In this document: positions 1-7,214 of the stretch, piece by piece
How positions within the stretch are numbered: the first letter of the stretch is position 1
Layout of the letters: each line of letters starts with the position of its first letter
From: Armatimonadota bacterium
GTDB taxonomy: Bacteria > Armatimonadota > Fimbriimonadia > Fimbriimonadales > ATM1
DNA length: 64,000 nucleotides
Direction of reading: 5' to 3'
Assembly: GCA_003577165.1 (NCBI GenBank)
Contig: QEUM01000012.1
Coordinates: 1 to 64,000 of the forward strand
Translations under genes and position numbers: made by a program
The notes under the pieces: generated by a model
What the model was told of the DNA's origin: nothing
The model's input: the letters and a program-made list of their open reading frames with translations, nothing else
Databases searched by the model: none

Positions 1-180
1 CTGGCCCGCCGCGGCGCCGAACGACGACGAAGGAACACCGCCTCCGGCATATGGCGGCACCGTGTTGTTGTCAATGTCGAGGTTGATTCCAACGAGCCCG
101 AGCGCTCCCGGGCAGACGAGGCTGGCGGCAACGGCCAATGCCGACCTGACTTCACATCGCGCTAATCGTTGGGATCTCAT
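1..180 (-). CDS. Partial exported protein, paralogue of the 1401-2009 protein
   Basis: The first 60 codons of a minus-strand gene whose remainder lies beyond the left edge. It starts with ATG at 178-180, with a purine-rich GGTAAGG-type site just upstream. The N-terminus has a signal peptide (basic start, then ALAVAASLVCPGALGLVG). After it comes NLDIDNNTVPPYAGGGVPSS followed by SFGAAAGQ, which parallels NVDFDNRGAPPEVGGGLPSD followed by LFGAASGQ in the protein at 1401-2009. The two are therefore tandem paralogues separated by about 1.2 kb. By analogy the missing C-terminus could carry a PEP-CTERM anchor, but that is inference. Function unknown; probably a surface or extracellular protein. Confidence 0.7.
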   Translation of the reverse strand, partial: MRSQRLARCEVRSALAVAASLVCPGALGLVGINLDIDNNTVPPYAGGGVPSSSFGAAAGQ

Positions 181-405
181 CTTCTGCGCCTTACCTGTCC
201 TCATCCGCGGCAGGCCCTCCTGAACGGACGCCCGCCTCGGTGGCTCCTCATCCTGCTGGATACAGTCTATCAAGAAATCCGGCAATCTGGCGGACGACTT
301 TTGGCCGAGCAGATTCTTGCCAGATGCCGAGGTGCCCCTGAGATCGGAGGCAATGACCTCTATCCCTCCCGGGCAAGCCGCGAAGGGGGACAGGACGCTT
401 AGGCG

Positions 406-1086
406 TCAGCGAGTCGCGCTCGGAGTCCCCGGCTTCAGCAATTCCTCTGCGTCCGATGGGTTGAACCGGAATTCGCTGTACTCCGTCCAGCCCTCTTCGC
501 GGTCATACGAATTGCTCGAATACCAGTAGCCGACCACTGGTGCCAGCGTCTTCGAGTCGAATTCGAGAAAGACGCCGTCGGCAAGCCCATGATCGCGAAG
601 CAACGCGCCTAACTTCTCCGGCGAATTCGGCCGAGCGACGGTAATCCTTTCGTCCTCTTTCGACTGCGACAAATACACCCAGTCTGTCCGACCCTTCACC
701 CCGCGCCACTTCCCGGAGAGGAAGATGTCCATGCCGAGGATGTACTGCTCGAGCCCCCCCCTCGTGATCGGACTCCGGTTGAGCGCGACTGCTTCGAGGT
801 CCTCTTTCCACCACAGGCCCTCGACGCACGCCCACACATCCTTCCCGTCGAACAGCATGAGCTTGCCGTCCGGCTGTTTCCAACGCCAGCGCCCGTCCTT
901 TGCAAGCAGCATCTCGCCCACGAAGACGGGAGAGAACGCCGGGTCCTCCGGAAGCGCAACGTGGTAAATGCCCGCGCGCACTCTGAACGACACCGTCTTC
1001 GCGCCCGCGAGCGCGTCGAGAGCGGCGCGGTAGTCTGCAGATGCGTTAGGAAAAGCGATCGCGGCGGCGAGGAGAATCGTCGTCAT
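406..1086 (-). CDS. Exported LolA-like / outer-membrane lipoprotein-sorting-like protein
   Basis: About 226 aa from the ATG at 1084-1086. I prefer it to an upstream ATG at 1137 because it leads straight into a signal peptide (MTTILLAAAIAFPNASA). The mature part opens with a helix (YRAALDALAGAKTVSFRVRA) and continues with alternating beta segments such as GEMLLAKDGRWRWKQPDGK and LMLFDGKDVWACV, then a closing strand rich in aromatic residues. This resembles the LolA/LolB/RseB-type fold, whose members bind lipid or sense envelope state, but I see no diagnostic residue. It lies between two PEP-CTERM-like paralogues with no obvious operon partner. The function is a family-level guess. Confidence 0.55.
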   Translation of the reverse strand: MTTILLAAAIAFPNASADYRAALDALAGAKTVSFRVRAGIYHVALPEDPAFSPVFVGEMLLAKDGRWRWKQPDGKLMLFDGKDVWACVEGLWWKEDLEAVALNRSPITRGGLEQYILGMDIFLSGKWRGVKGRTDWVYLSQSKEDERITVARPNSPEKLGALLRDHGLADGVFLEFDSKTLAPVVGYWYSSNSYDREEGWTEYSEFRFNPSDAEELLKPGTPSATR

Positions 1087-1133
1087 CGTTACCGTAAAGA
1101 CGTCCTGAGGGCCGATTTGTTCTAACCCGAATC

Positions 1134-1290
1134 TCACCCGCCCTCATGCGCGCTGGCCAGCGTGACCCCTCCGTCCCGGCGGTAGACCGTCGGCCCACCG
1201 ACAACCTGCGTTGGAGTAACCTCGCCTTCCCGGTTGCGCGAAGGCGCCTGCGCAAAGGACCGTAGCGATGAACGTCATCGCCCGTTTCAT
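1134..1290 (-). pseudogene. Small exported protein gene with apparent +1 frame break
   Basis: A strong Shine-Dalgarno (AGGAGG) precedes the ATG at 1288-1290, and the first codons encode a clear signal peptide (MKRAMTFIATVLCAGAFAQP). In the starting frame the rest reads as Arg/Gly-rich low-quality protein and stops at 1144. Skipping one G after codon 20 gives EGEVTPTQVVGGPTVYRRDG and then GVTLASAHEGG, ending at 1134. Its RRDGGVTLA core also appears in translation of the repeat at 2174-2208. Either a base is wrong in the assembly or the gene is decayed. The product would be about 51 aa and exported. Function unknown. Confidence 0.4.
1148..1182. repeat. Short dispersed repeat, copy A (35 bp)
   Basis: This 35-base stretch is matched at 2174-2208 with 3 differences counted by hand. 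It contains the perfect palindrome GCTGGCCAGC. On the minus strand both copies translate to RRDGGVTLA in the same frame, so it is either a short interspersed palindromic element or a shared peptide segment. Only two copies were noticed in this window. Confidence 0.5.
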
Positions 1291-1306
1291 TGTTTTCCTC
1301 CTATTA

Positions 1307-1402
1307 TTAGATTTGTTCTTTCGTCCTTCTCGGACGAAATCGTCCCTTTCTAATCAGGAGCGCTGCCAGCGCTCCTCCCATCGCGATTAGACTCGCGGGT
1401 TC
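1307..1402 (-). other. Out-of-frame PEP-CTERM-like anchor following the 1401 stop
   Basis: Directly after the stop of the gene at 1401-2009, in the +1 frame, the minus strand reads SEPASLIAMGGALAALLIRK and then GRFRPRR, ending at a TAA at 1307-1309. This is a textbook PEP-CTERM tail: a P/EPA motif, a hydrophobic helix and an Arg-rich end. Removing one base from the CC just before the stop would fuse it in frame (INDRSEPAS). The segment also holds the inverted repeat TTTCGTCC/GGACGAAA. It probably belongs to the 1401-2009 gene and was split off by a frameshift or sequencing error. Confidence 0.6.
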
Positions 1403-2009
1403 AGAACGGATCATTGATGAGGTCCCACCTAATGGTCCCATCCGTGACCTCAATATCGTGAATGCCGTGAGTTACCAAGTACTCGAACTGGTTCGGCGGT
1501 GCAGGTCCGGTCACGACCTGCGGGTTCTGCCCCGCTGCCGCACCGGAAACCCAGATCTCGAACGGAACGTAGCGACCCGAAACGCTCGCGGCGTACGTCC
1601 ACACTTGGTAGCGGCCGTTGGGAACGCCTGTTAGAAAGAACCAGTTGTGGGTTGAGATCTGCGTGGAATCGTTCATCAACAGTCTGTAGTCGCCGACGTT
1701 GTAAGGATCGTTGTATCCCCCGCCGAACCCCGACATTCCTTCGCCGTGGTACTGCACCCCGTTCGCGTTCCCGAATACGTCCACAAGCGGCCAAATGCCT
1801 CCGGCGGTTGCGGGAACACCGTTCCATCGCCCGGCTTGACCTGACGCCGCCCCGAACAGGTCCGACGGTAGACCGCCGCCAACCTCGGGGGGCGCACCGC
1901 GGTTGTCGAAGTCGACATTCCATCCGAGCGAGGCCGCCGCCTGGTAGGCGAAGGCCGCAGCCAAAACGATTCCCGCCCTACTTACGGTGGCCCATCTGCG
2001 TCGAGTCAT
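1401..2009 (-). CDS. Exported protein of a two-member family; PEP-CTERM tail lost by frame break
   Basis: About 202 aa, starting at the ATG at 2007-2009 behind an AAGGAAAGGGAG ribosome site. A longer reading to 2378 is rejected because its extra N-terminus is not protein-like. Signal peptide: MTRRRWATVSRAGIVLAAAF then AYQAAA. The mature domain is rich in Gly, Asn and aromatics (GWNVDFDN, GMSGFGGGYNDPYN, NWFFLTGVPNGRYQVWTY), with a beta-sandwich look typical of PEP-CTERM cargo. The reading frame stops at NDPF, and a PEP-CTERM anchor sits immediately downstream in another frame (1307-1402). The related N-terminus at 1-180 suggests tandem duplication. If the break is real, the protein would be released and not sorted. 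Function unknown. Confidence 0.65.
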   Translation of the reverse strand: MTRRRWATVSRAGIVLAAAFAYQAAASLGWNVDFDNRGAPPEVGGGLPSDLFGAASGQAGRWNGVPATAGGIWPLVDVFGNANGVQYHGEGMSGFGGGYNDPYNVGDYRLLMNDSTQISTHNWFFLTGVPNGRYQVWTYAASVSGRYVPFEIWVSGAAAGQNPQVVTGPAPPNQFEYLVTHGIHDIEVTDGTIRWDLINDPF

Positions 2010-2173
2010 GACTCTCGTTCTCCCTTTCCTTGCCGAGGCCGTGCCGTCCGGGTCGGCGCCGACCCGCCACGTGCCCCGCGGGGCTCCGTGCATGCCTACA
2101 AGATAACAGATTTCTCCGATAATGCCAAACCTTTCCCACGATAAGATAGTGAAATCTTTCTGCCCTCGCTCAG

Positions 2174-2208
2174 GCGCGCCGGCCAGCGTAACCCCGCCGT
2201 CCCGGCGG
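2174..2208. repeat. Short dispersed repeat, copy B (35 bp)
   Basis: Second copy of the 35-bp element at 1148-1182, with 3 mismatches. It lies in the gap between the divergent genes at 1401-2009 (minus) and 2254 (plus), outside any gene I accept. That favours an interspersed element over a protein motif. Confidence 0.5.
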
Positions 2209-2253
2209 AAGTGAACCCCTCGCTCGAGCCCAAGGCGACGTATTGCGGGTTTC

Positions 2254-2928
2254 GTGAGTATCATAGGGCCGTTCACGGGGGTGAACTGGGTGGTTACACT
2301 CGCGCTTTCCTTCGCGCTGGTGCAGCAGGCGGTCTTTCCTGAGCCGATTCGCGTCATGCCGATGGGTGATTCGATCACCTGGGGTTACGACACGCCCGGC
2401 GGATATCGGGTGCACCTTTGGAACGCCTGGCGCGGCGTTCAACTCGACTTCGTCGGCTCGCAAACCGCGAACAGCGCAGCCGGTCTCCCCGACCCGCAGC
2501 ACGAAGGATACGGGGGGTTCACAACGGCGAACCTGCGCGTGTTCGCGGCCGCGCGCATCGTTGCATATCGCCCGCACATTGTTCTTTTGCTCGCAGGAAC
2601 GAACGACATCGCGTCGGGGGTGGGGTGGCAAGCCGCTTTCACGAGTTTCACCGAGTTGTGGACTACGATGATCAACGCCGACCCAAACGTCGTCCTTTAT
2701 GTTGGGACGCTCACGCTGCGCACAGACGGATGGTGGAACCTCTGCCAGATCTACAACTCGGCGTTGCGCAACTGGGCGATCGGCAAACCTCGCACGATCT
2801 TGGTGGAACTGGAGTACATCCTGCAGCCACAAGACCTATGGGACACCGTGCATCCAAACGCGTCCGGGTATCTAAAACTGGGAAACGCTTGGGCGGCGGC
2901 GATCCGCAAGCGCGTTCCTTACCGATGA
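2254..2928 (+). CDS. Exported SGNH/GDSL hydrolase
   Basis: 224 aa from a GTG start; a second GTG at 2281 (NWVVTLALSF) would also give a signal peptide. The SGNH blocks are in order: block I MPMGDSITWG with the nucleophile Ser, a Gly block around HEGYGGFTT, block III LLLAGTNDI, and block V DTVHPNASG with the catalytic Asp and His. The family hydrolyses ester bonds in lipids, acylated sugars or cell-wall material; the substrate cannot be read here. With a leader sequence it should act in the periplasm or outside. It is monocistronic, between the minus-strand exported-protein cluster and a convergent Mg2+ transporter gene. Confidence 0.8.
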   Translation: MSIIGPFTGVNWVVTLALSFALVQQAVFPEPIRVMPMGDSITWGYDTPGGYRVHLWNAWRGVQLDFVGSQTANSAAGLPDPQHEGYGGFTTANLRVFAAARIVAYRPHIVLLLAGTNDIASGVGWQAAFTSFTELWTTMINADPNVVLYVGTLTLRTDGWWNLCQIYNSALRNWAIGKPRTILVELEYILQPQDLWDTVHPNASGYLKLGNAWAAAIRKRVPYR

Positions 2929-2961
2929 CTTCGTGCGATCCGGCATGCGCGAACAGAGGCT

Positions 2962-3951
2962 CTACGTCAGAGCGTTCACCGCGCCGAAATACACGAGGAT
3001 GCTCAGTACGTCCTGCATGACCGTCGCAACCGGCCCCGACCCGAACGCAGGATCGAATCCGCGCGCGGCCAGAACCCACGGAAACAGAAGACCGATTCCC
3101 GTCGCAAACGTGCCCGCGAAGAAGATCGCGGTCGAAACCGCGATTGCGAGCATCGGATCATGGAATCCGATCCACACCATCGGAAGCGCGAGGCCGCCCA
3201 GAGAAAGGCCCATCAAAGCCCCTGCGGCCAGTTCCCCGAAGAACAACTGCTTCATCGAGATTCGGCTGAGCGAAAGCCCCCGCACGACGATCGCCTCCGT
3301 CTGCGTCCCGATCGCATCCGCGAGATACACGATCATCGGGACGAAGAAGGCGATCGCCACGTTTTTTTCCAGCGTCGTTTCGAAACCTGACATGACGATC
3401 GCGGCGAAAAAACTGCCGACAAGCCCGAGAATCAGCCACGGCAGGCGGTCGCGCGCCCTCCGGGGGGGCGGAGACTCCAACGTCTCTCGCACGTGCTCCG
3501 CCTCTCTCGCGATTCCCGCGAGCCGATGCACGTCCTCGATGTGCTCCTGTCTCAGAATCGCGACGATTTCCCGATCCGGCACCAATCCGACGAGGACCCC
3601 GTCACCATCCACGATGGGAACGCAAGTGTGCTCGCTGCGGATCGCCAACGAAGCAACCTCCTCGCGGTCCGTTTCTTTCGGAGCGTAAATCGGATTTGCT
3701 TCCATCACGTCTTGGAGCCGATCGCTCTCGTTCGCCGCGAACAGCCTCCTGAGGCCGACCACTCCCTGGAGCCTGCCTGCATCGTCGAGGATGCAGACGA
3801 CGTCCACGGCCTCCCAGGGCCGCTGAGTGAGAATCTGTCGCGCCTCCGCTACGGTCTGCTGCGGGTGAGCAGTTGGGATGTCTTTGGCTGCATGAGCGAG
3901 CGCGGTTTCTGCAAATGGTCGTTGCTGCACGGCCGTCTTCGATTTCGACAT
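2962..3951 (-). CDS. MgtE-like Mg2+ transporter lacking the N-terminal domain
   Basis: 329 aa from the ATG at 3949-3951, chosen because GAGGCG lies upstream; an ATG at 3975 is an alternative. The first half is a CBS pair (around VAEARQILTQRPWEAVDVVC and VASLAIRSEHTCVPIVDGDG). The second half is the MgtE membrane domain with about five helices, beginning LPWLILGLVGSFFAAIVMSG. It keeps the channel-type segments FFVPMIVYLADAIGTQTEAI and VRGLS. Standard MgtE proteins are about 450 aa and carry an N-terminal superhelical domain for Mg2+ gating. That domain is absent, so gating would rest on the CBS pair. The likely role is Mg2+ or other divalent cation influx across the inner membrane. Confidence 0.8.
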   Translation of the reverse strand: MSKSKTAVQQRPFAETALAHAAKDIPTAHPQQTVAEARQILTQRPWEAVDVVCILDDAGRLQGVVGLRRLFAANESDRLQDVMEANPIYAPKETDREEVASLAIRSEHTCVPIVDGDGVLVGLVPDREIVAILRQEHIEDVHRLAGIAREAEHVRETLESPPPRRARDRLPWLILGLVGSFFAAIVMSGFETTLEKNVAIAFFVPMIVYLADAIGTQTEAIVVRGLSLSRISMKQLFFGELAAGALMGLSLGGLALPMVWIGFHDPMLAIAVSTAIFFAGTFATGIGLLFPWVLAARGFDPAFGSGPVATVMQDVLSILVYFGAVNALT

Positions 3952-4033
3952 CGTCGTTTCGCCTCTATGGTTCATTATGGAGCCGCCCGTCTGTCGGAGC
4001 GGATCGCTCCGCAGAATCCTGTAGAATCGAGTC

Positions 4034-4705
4034 ATGTCCACGCGCAGCGCGCTCATCGTTTGGGGAGGATGGGACGGCCATGAACCTGAGAACGTGGCGA
4101 ACCTCTTCGCCTCGATTCTCAGTGGCGAAGGTTTCGATGTCGAAGTCTCGAACACCCTCGACTCTTTCCTCGACGCGGAGCGCCTTCTGTCATTGCACTT
4201 GATCGTTCCCGTGTGGACGATGGGACGGATTAGCGCGGAGCAGTGCGGGGGGGTGTTAGCCGCCGTCGCATCGGGGGTGGGGCTCGCAGGATCTCACGGC
4301 GGCATGTGCGACAGTTTTCGCGACAATACGGACTGGCAGTTCATGACGGGGGGGCAATGGGTCGCGCATCCGGGCAACGACGGCGTCGAGTACCGTATCG
4401 AGATTCGGCGCGAACTTCGACATCCGATCACGGATGGCATCGAGGACTTCGACGTGAAGAGCGAGCAGTACTATATGCACGTTGATCCTGCGGTGCAGGT
4501 TCTCGCGACGACCACCTTCCCCACCCCCGGCGCGGATGGACCGCACAGCCCGAACGGGTCGGTGCGCATGCCCGTGATCTGGACGAAGCGATGGGGCGAA
4601 GGCCGCGTGTTCTACACGTCGCTCGGCCACCAGCGAGACGTGCTCGAACGAGCGCCAGTGCCGGAGTTGCTCCGACGCGGACTGCTTTGGTCGGCTAAGG
4701 ATTAG
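4034..4705 (+). CDS. ThuA-like domain protein
   Basis: 223 aa, cytosolic, no signal peptide. The sequence follows the ThuA family (class I glutamine-amidotransferase-like fold): ALIVWGGWDGHEP at the N-terminus, a nucleotide-like turn VGLAGSHGGMCDSF, GGQWVAHPG in the middle, and VIWTKRWGEGRVFYTSLGHQ near the end. ThuA proteins are linked to sugar (trehalose/trehalulose) use in rhizobia, but most members have no assigned reaction. It starts only about 80 bp from the divergent MgtE-like gene and is followed 42 bp downstream by threonine dehydrogenase, so co-transcription with the latter is possible. Confidence 0.75.
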   Translation: MSTRSALIVWGGWDGHEPENVANLFASILSGEGFDVEVSNTLDSFLDAERLLSLHLIVPVWTMGRISAEQCGGVLAAVASGVGLAGSHGGMCDSFRDNTDWQFMTGGQWVAHPGNDGVEYRIEIRRELRHPITDGIEDFDVKSEQYYMHVDPAVQVLATTTFPTPGADGPHSPNGSVRMPVIWTKRWGEGRVFYTSLGHQRDVLERAPVPELLRRGLLWSAKD

Positions 4706-4747
4706 CGGGTTCACGGGCGCCGGTCTTGTCGGTAGAATCCGGCCGAA

Positions 4748-5776
4748 TTGAAAGCGATTGCAAAGGTTCGGCCTGAGAGGGGCGCCGACCTAATCGAAAT
4801 CCCCGAGCCGTCCGTTCGACCCGGATGCGTGAAACTCCGCGTCCAGTTCGCAAGCGTTTGCGGAACCGACTACCACATCTACACATGGGATCCGTGGGCG
4901 GCGGGCAGGATCAAGCCTCCGCGCGTCATCGGCCATGAGTTCGCCGGAGTCGTCGAAGAAGTCGGGGAAGCCGTAGGGCATCTGCGTCCGGGCGACTTCG
5001 TCGCGAGCGAGTCGCACATCGTTTGCGGAAAGTGCCGCCAATGCCTTGCGGGACAGGGACATGTCTGCGTGAACACGGTGATCCTGGGCGTGGACGTGGA
5101 CGGAGGGTTCGCGCCCTACGTCGTGGTCCCCGAAGCGAACGCTCGCAAGACCGACGCGTCCGTTCCTCCTCACATCGCATGCATCCAAGACCCGTTGGGC
5201 AACGCCGTGCATACGGTGAACGCAGGCCCCGTAGAAGGTCAAGACATATTAATAACGGGGATGGGGCCGATCGGGCTCTTCGCGCTCGGCGTCTGCAAGG
5301 CGCAGGGAGCGCGAAGCGTGGCGGTCACGGAGGTCAGCCCGTATCGTTTGGAACTCGCCAAGAAGATGGGCGCCGAACTCCTCATCAATCCCAAAGAGGA
5401 GAACGCGTACGAAGTTCTGGACAAGACCTATCCGCTTGGGGTGGATGGGACGCTCGAGATGTCCGGCCACCCGTCGGCGCTCGACCTTGCTGTGCACGCC
5501 ACTCGCCCGGGGGGGCGGATCAGTTTGCTCGGCCTGTTCAGCGGATCGGAAGCCGGTCTGCCGCTGAACGACATCATATTTAAGGGGTTGGACGTGAAGG
5601 GGATCGTCGGTCGTCGGCTTTGGGAGACCTGGGATCAGATGGGTGCGCTGCTCTCTTCCGGCAGGCTGAACCTCGAGCCGGTTGTGACTCACCGGTTCCA
5701 CTACACCGATTTCGCCGAAGCGATGGAGTTGATCGGCAGGGGCGAAACCGGGAAGGTGGTCTTCGAGGTCTCCTAG
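4748..5776 (+). CDS. tdh: L-threonine 3-dehydrogenase (zinc-dependent)
   Basis: 342 aa from a TTG start; the family's usual length is about 341. It oxidises L-threonine to 2-amino-3-ketobutyrate with NAD+. Catalytic zinc ligands are visible at C38 (VCGTD) and H63-E64 (IGHEFAG). The structural zinc site has C93, C96, C99 and C107 (CGKCRQC and HVC). The Rossmann motif is GMGPIGLFALGV near 170. The threonine-dehydrogenase signatures QDPLGNAVHT and GRRLWETWDQM match the E. coli enzyme closely. No 2-amino-3-ketobutyrate CoA ligase (kbl) gene is adjacent, unlike in E. coli. It converges with, and overlaps by 4 bp, the small GlsB-like gene. Confidence 0.9.
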   Translation: MKAIAKVRPERGADLIEIPEPSVRPGCVKLRVQFASVCGTDYHIYTWDPWAAGRIKPPRVIGHEFAGVVEEVGEAVGHLRPGDFVASESHIVCGKCRQCLAGQGHVCVNTVILGVDVDGGFAPYVVVPEANARKTDASVPPHIACIQDPLGNAVHTVNAGPVEGQDILITGMGPIGLFALGVCKAQGARSVAVTEVSPYRLELAKKMGAELLINPKEENAYEVLDKTYPLGVDGTLEMSGHPSALDLAVHATRPGGRISLLGLFSGSEAGLPLNDIIFKGLDVKGIVGRRLWETWDQMGALLSSGRLNLEPVVTHRFHYTDFAEAMELIGRGETGKVVFEVS

Positions 5777-6027
5777 CGCTTCACGGCTCTAAGGATCAAG
5801 ATGAGGAGCGCCGAGCCGATGGTTGCGGAGAGGATCGTGCCGAGTAGGTTCCCGTTCACGTTCCAGCCGAGGACCAAGTTGGCCGCGAAGCCGAACAGCA
5901 GCGCGCCTGCCATGCCCAGGAGGATGGTCAGGAACCAGCCCTGGGGTTCGGATTTGCTGCCTGGGACGAGCAACTTCGCCAAGGTCCCGGCGACCAGGCC
6001 AACGATGATGAACCAGATGAAATCCAT
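5773..6027 (-). CDS. GlsB/YeaQ/YmgE family small membrane protein
   Basis: 84 aa with three hydrophobic segments, beginning MDFIWFIIVGLVAGTLAKLL. It has the family hallmarks LVPG, a central GWFLTILLGMAGALLFG, and a final GSALLILIL helix with a basic end. These 'transglycosylase-associated' proteins are small inner-membrane proteins linked to general stress; their molecular activity is unknown. The gene converges on tdh with a 4-bp overlap and stands alone. Confidence 0.85.
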   Translation of the reverse strand: MDFIWFIIVGLVAGTLAKLLVPGSKSEPQGWFLTILLGMAGALLFGFAANLVLGWNVNGNLLGTILSATIGSALLILILRAVKR

Positions 6028-6091
6028 TCTCTATTCAGACCTCATCGGGGGTACGGGAGTTCGCCCGCCGGGGTTGCAGGCCGACTGCTTA

Positions 6092-6121
6092 TTGCAATAT
6101 AGTGGCAATATTGCTCATAAT
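6092..6121 (+). promoter_or_regulatory. Candidate metalloregulator operator and promoter
   Basis: A GCAATAT half-repeat at 6094-6100 is followed by the perfect palindrome GCAATATTGC at 6105-6114. The site sits between a possible -35 (TTGCAA, 6092-6097) and -10 (CATAAT, 6116-6121) with an 18-bp spacer. A repressor bound here would block RNA polymerase. The genes downstream encode metal uptake, so a Zur/MntR/Fur-type regulator is the obvious candidate. The sequence does not match the Zur or MntR consensus sites I know, so the protein is inferred only from context. Confidence 0.5.
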
Positions 6122-6144
6122 CCGCCCCGAAACGAGGAAGACCC

Positions 6145-7203
6145 ATGACGCTGCATTCGATTGGACTCGCCCACGCCATCGCATCCATCCTCTCCGCTCC
6201 CTTCGGAGCCGGCTCGACCCAGGACCCGAACCCCAACACGTTCAACCCACAGATCTCCCTGGTCGGTGATTTCCAACTCCGCGCCCGGGACTCCTTCGGG
6301 GCCGAAGGTGAGAAAGCGATCTTCCGTGAACTCGAGTTAGGACTTGCCGCCGACGCCGATCCCTTCTTGCGCGTGGAAGCGTACATCGCTCTCGAAAACG
6401 AGTTCGAAGAGGAAGGAGACGCGGAGGGCCACGAAACGAAAGTGGACGTCGAGGAGGCGTTCGGCCGATACACGAACTTGGGCGGCGGATTCACCGGCAA
6501 GGCCGGAATCATCGCCGGCGCGATCGGCAGAGTCAATCGAAACCACCGCGACCAACTCTGGACTCTCGAATACCCGTTTGCGGTTAAGGAGATCTTCGGT
6601 GAAGAAGGCTTGCGAGGCCCCGGCCTCTCTCTGAGTTATCTCGCGCCGACGGATCGGTTCATTGAGTTCACCGTCGAAGCGCTGCAACCGGAAGAAGGCC
6701 CGCTCTTTGGTGAATCCGGATTTCGAAAGCCCGTTGTCGTCGGCCGCGGAAGGACCTTCTTCGATTACACGGAGGACCTCTCCGCGCAACTTGGGGCAAC
6801 GGTCGGCACGGGGCCGTCCGCTGCGGGGGGGGACGCGACGTTTTTCGGAGTGGACTACACGATGAAGTGGCAGCCGGGTCAGAAAGGCCGCTTCGCATCC
6901 GTCGAGGCGGAGGCCTATTGGTACGACACTGACGGCGCCGGTGACGGAATGGGTGGATTCATCACAACGACCTACGAGGTGATGCCGCGGTGGTTTCTGA
7001 CAGGTCAGTACGACTTCGTCGACATTCCAGGAGCGGATGAACAACTGACGGCTCTTTCGCTCGGTCTGACGTTTCGGATTACGGAGTTCCAGCTGTGGCG
7101 CGCGGAATGGCAGAGAATCTCGATGGATTCTGCCGAAGATCGCACCCTGTTCACCCTCCAATTCCAGTGGCTGATCGGCGCGCACCCTGCGCACAAGTAT
7201 TAG
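6145..7203 (+). CDS. Predicted outer-membrane beta-barrel protein of the metal-uptake operon
   Basis: 352 aa with an N-terminal leader and a ribosome site GAGGAAG before the ATG. Sequence character is barrel-like: alternating polar and hydrophobic strands such as ISLVGDFQLRARDSFG, FLRVEAYIALENEFEE and LSLGLTFRITEFQLWRAEWQ. It closes with the aromatic strand TLFTLQFQWLIG. It contains acidic and His-containing stretches (EEEGDAEGHETKVDVEE) that could bind metal. It is first in an operon with a ZnuA-like binding protein (12 bp downstream) and a permease, behind a palindromic operator. A role in bringing zinc or manganese across the outer membrane follows from this context; no TonB-dependent receptor plug is visible. 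Confidence 0.65.
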   Translation: MTLHSIGLAHAIASILSAPFGAGSTQDPNPNTFNPQISLVGDFQLRARDSFGAEGEKAIFRELELGLAADADPFLRVEAYIALENEFEEEGDAEGHETKVDVEEAFGRYTNLGGGFTGKAGIIAGAIGRVNRNHRDQLWTLEYPFAVKEIFGEEGLRGPGLSLSYLAPTDRFIEFTVEALQPEEGPLFGESGFRKPVVVGRGRTFFDYTEDLSAQLGATVGTGPSAAGGDATFFGVDYTMKWQPGQKGRFASVEAEAYWYDTDGAGDGMGGFITTTYEVMPRWFLTGQYDFVDIPGADEQLTALSLGLTFRITEFQLWRAEWQRISMDSAEDRTLFTLQFQWLIGAHPAHKY

Positions 7204-7214
7204 GAGAGCAACGA

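Noticed and set aside
7095-7214. Longer N-terminus for the metal-binding protein
   Set aside because: It would overlap the end of the barrel gene and remove the signal peptide. GTG 7215 has a good ribosome site.
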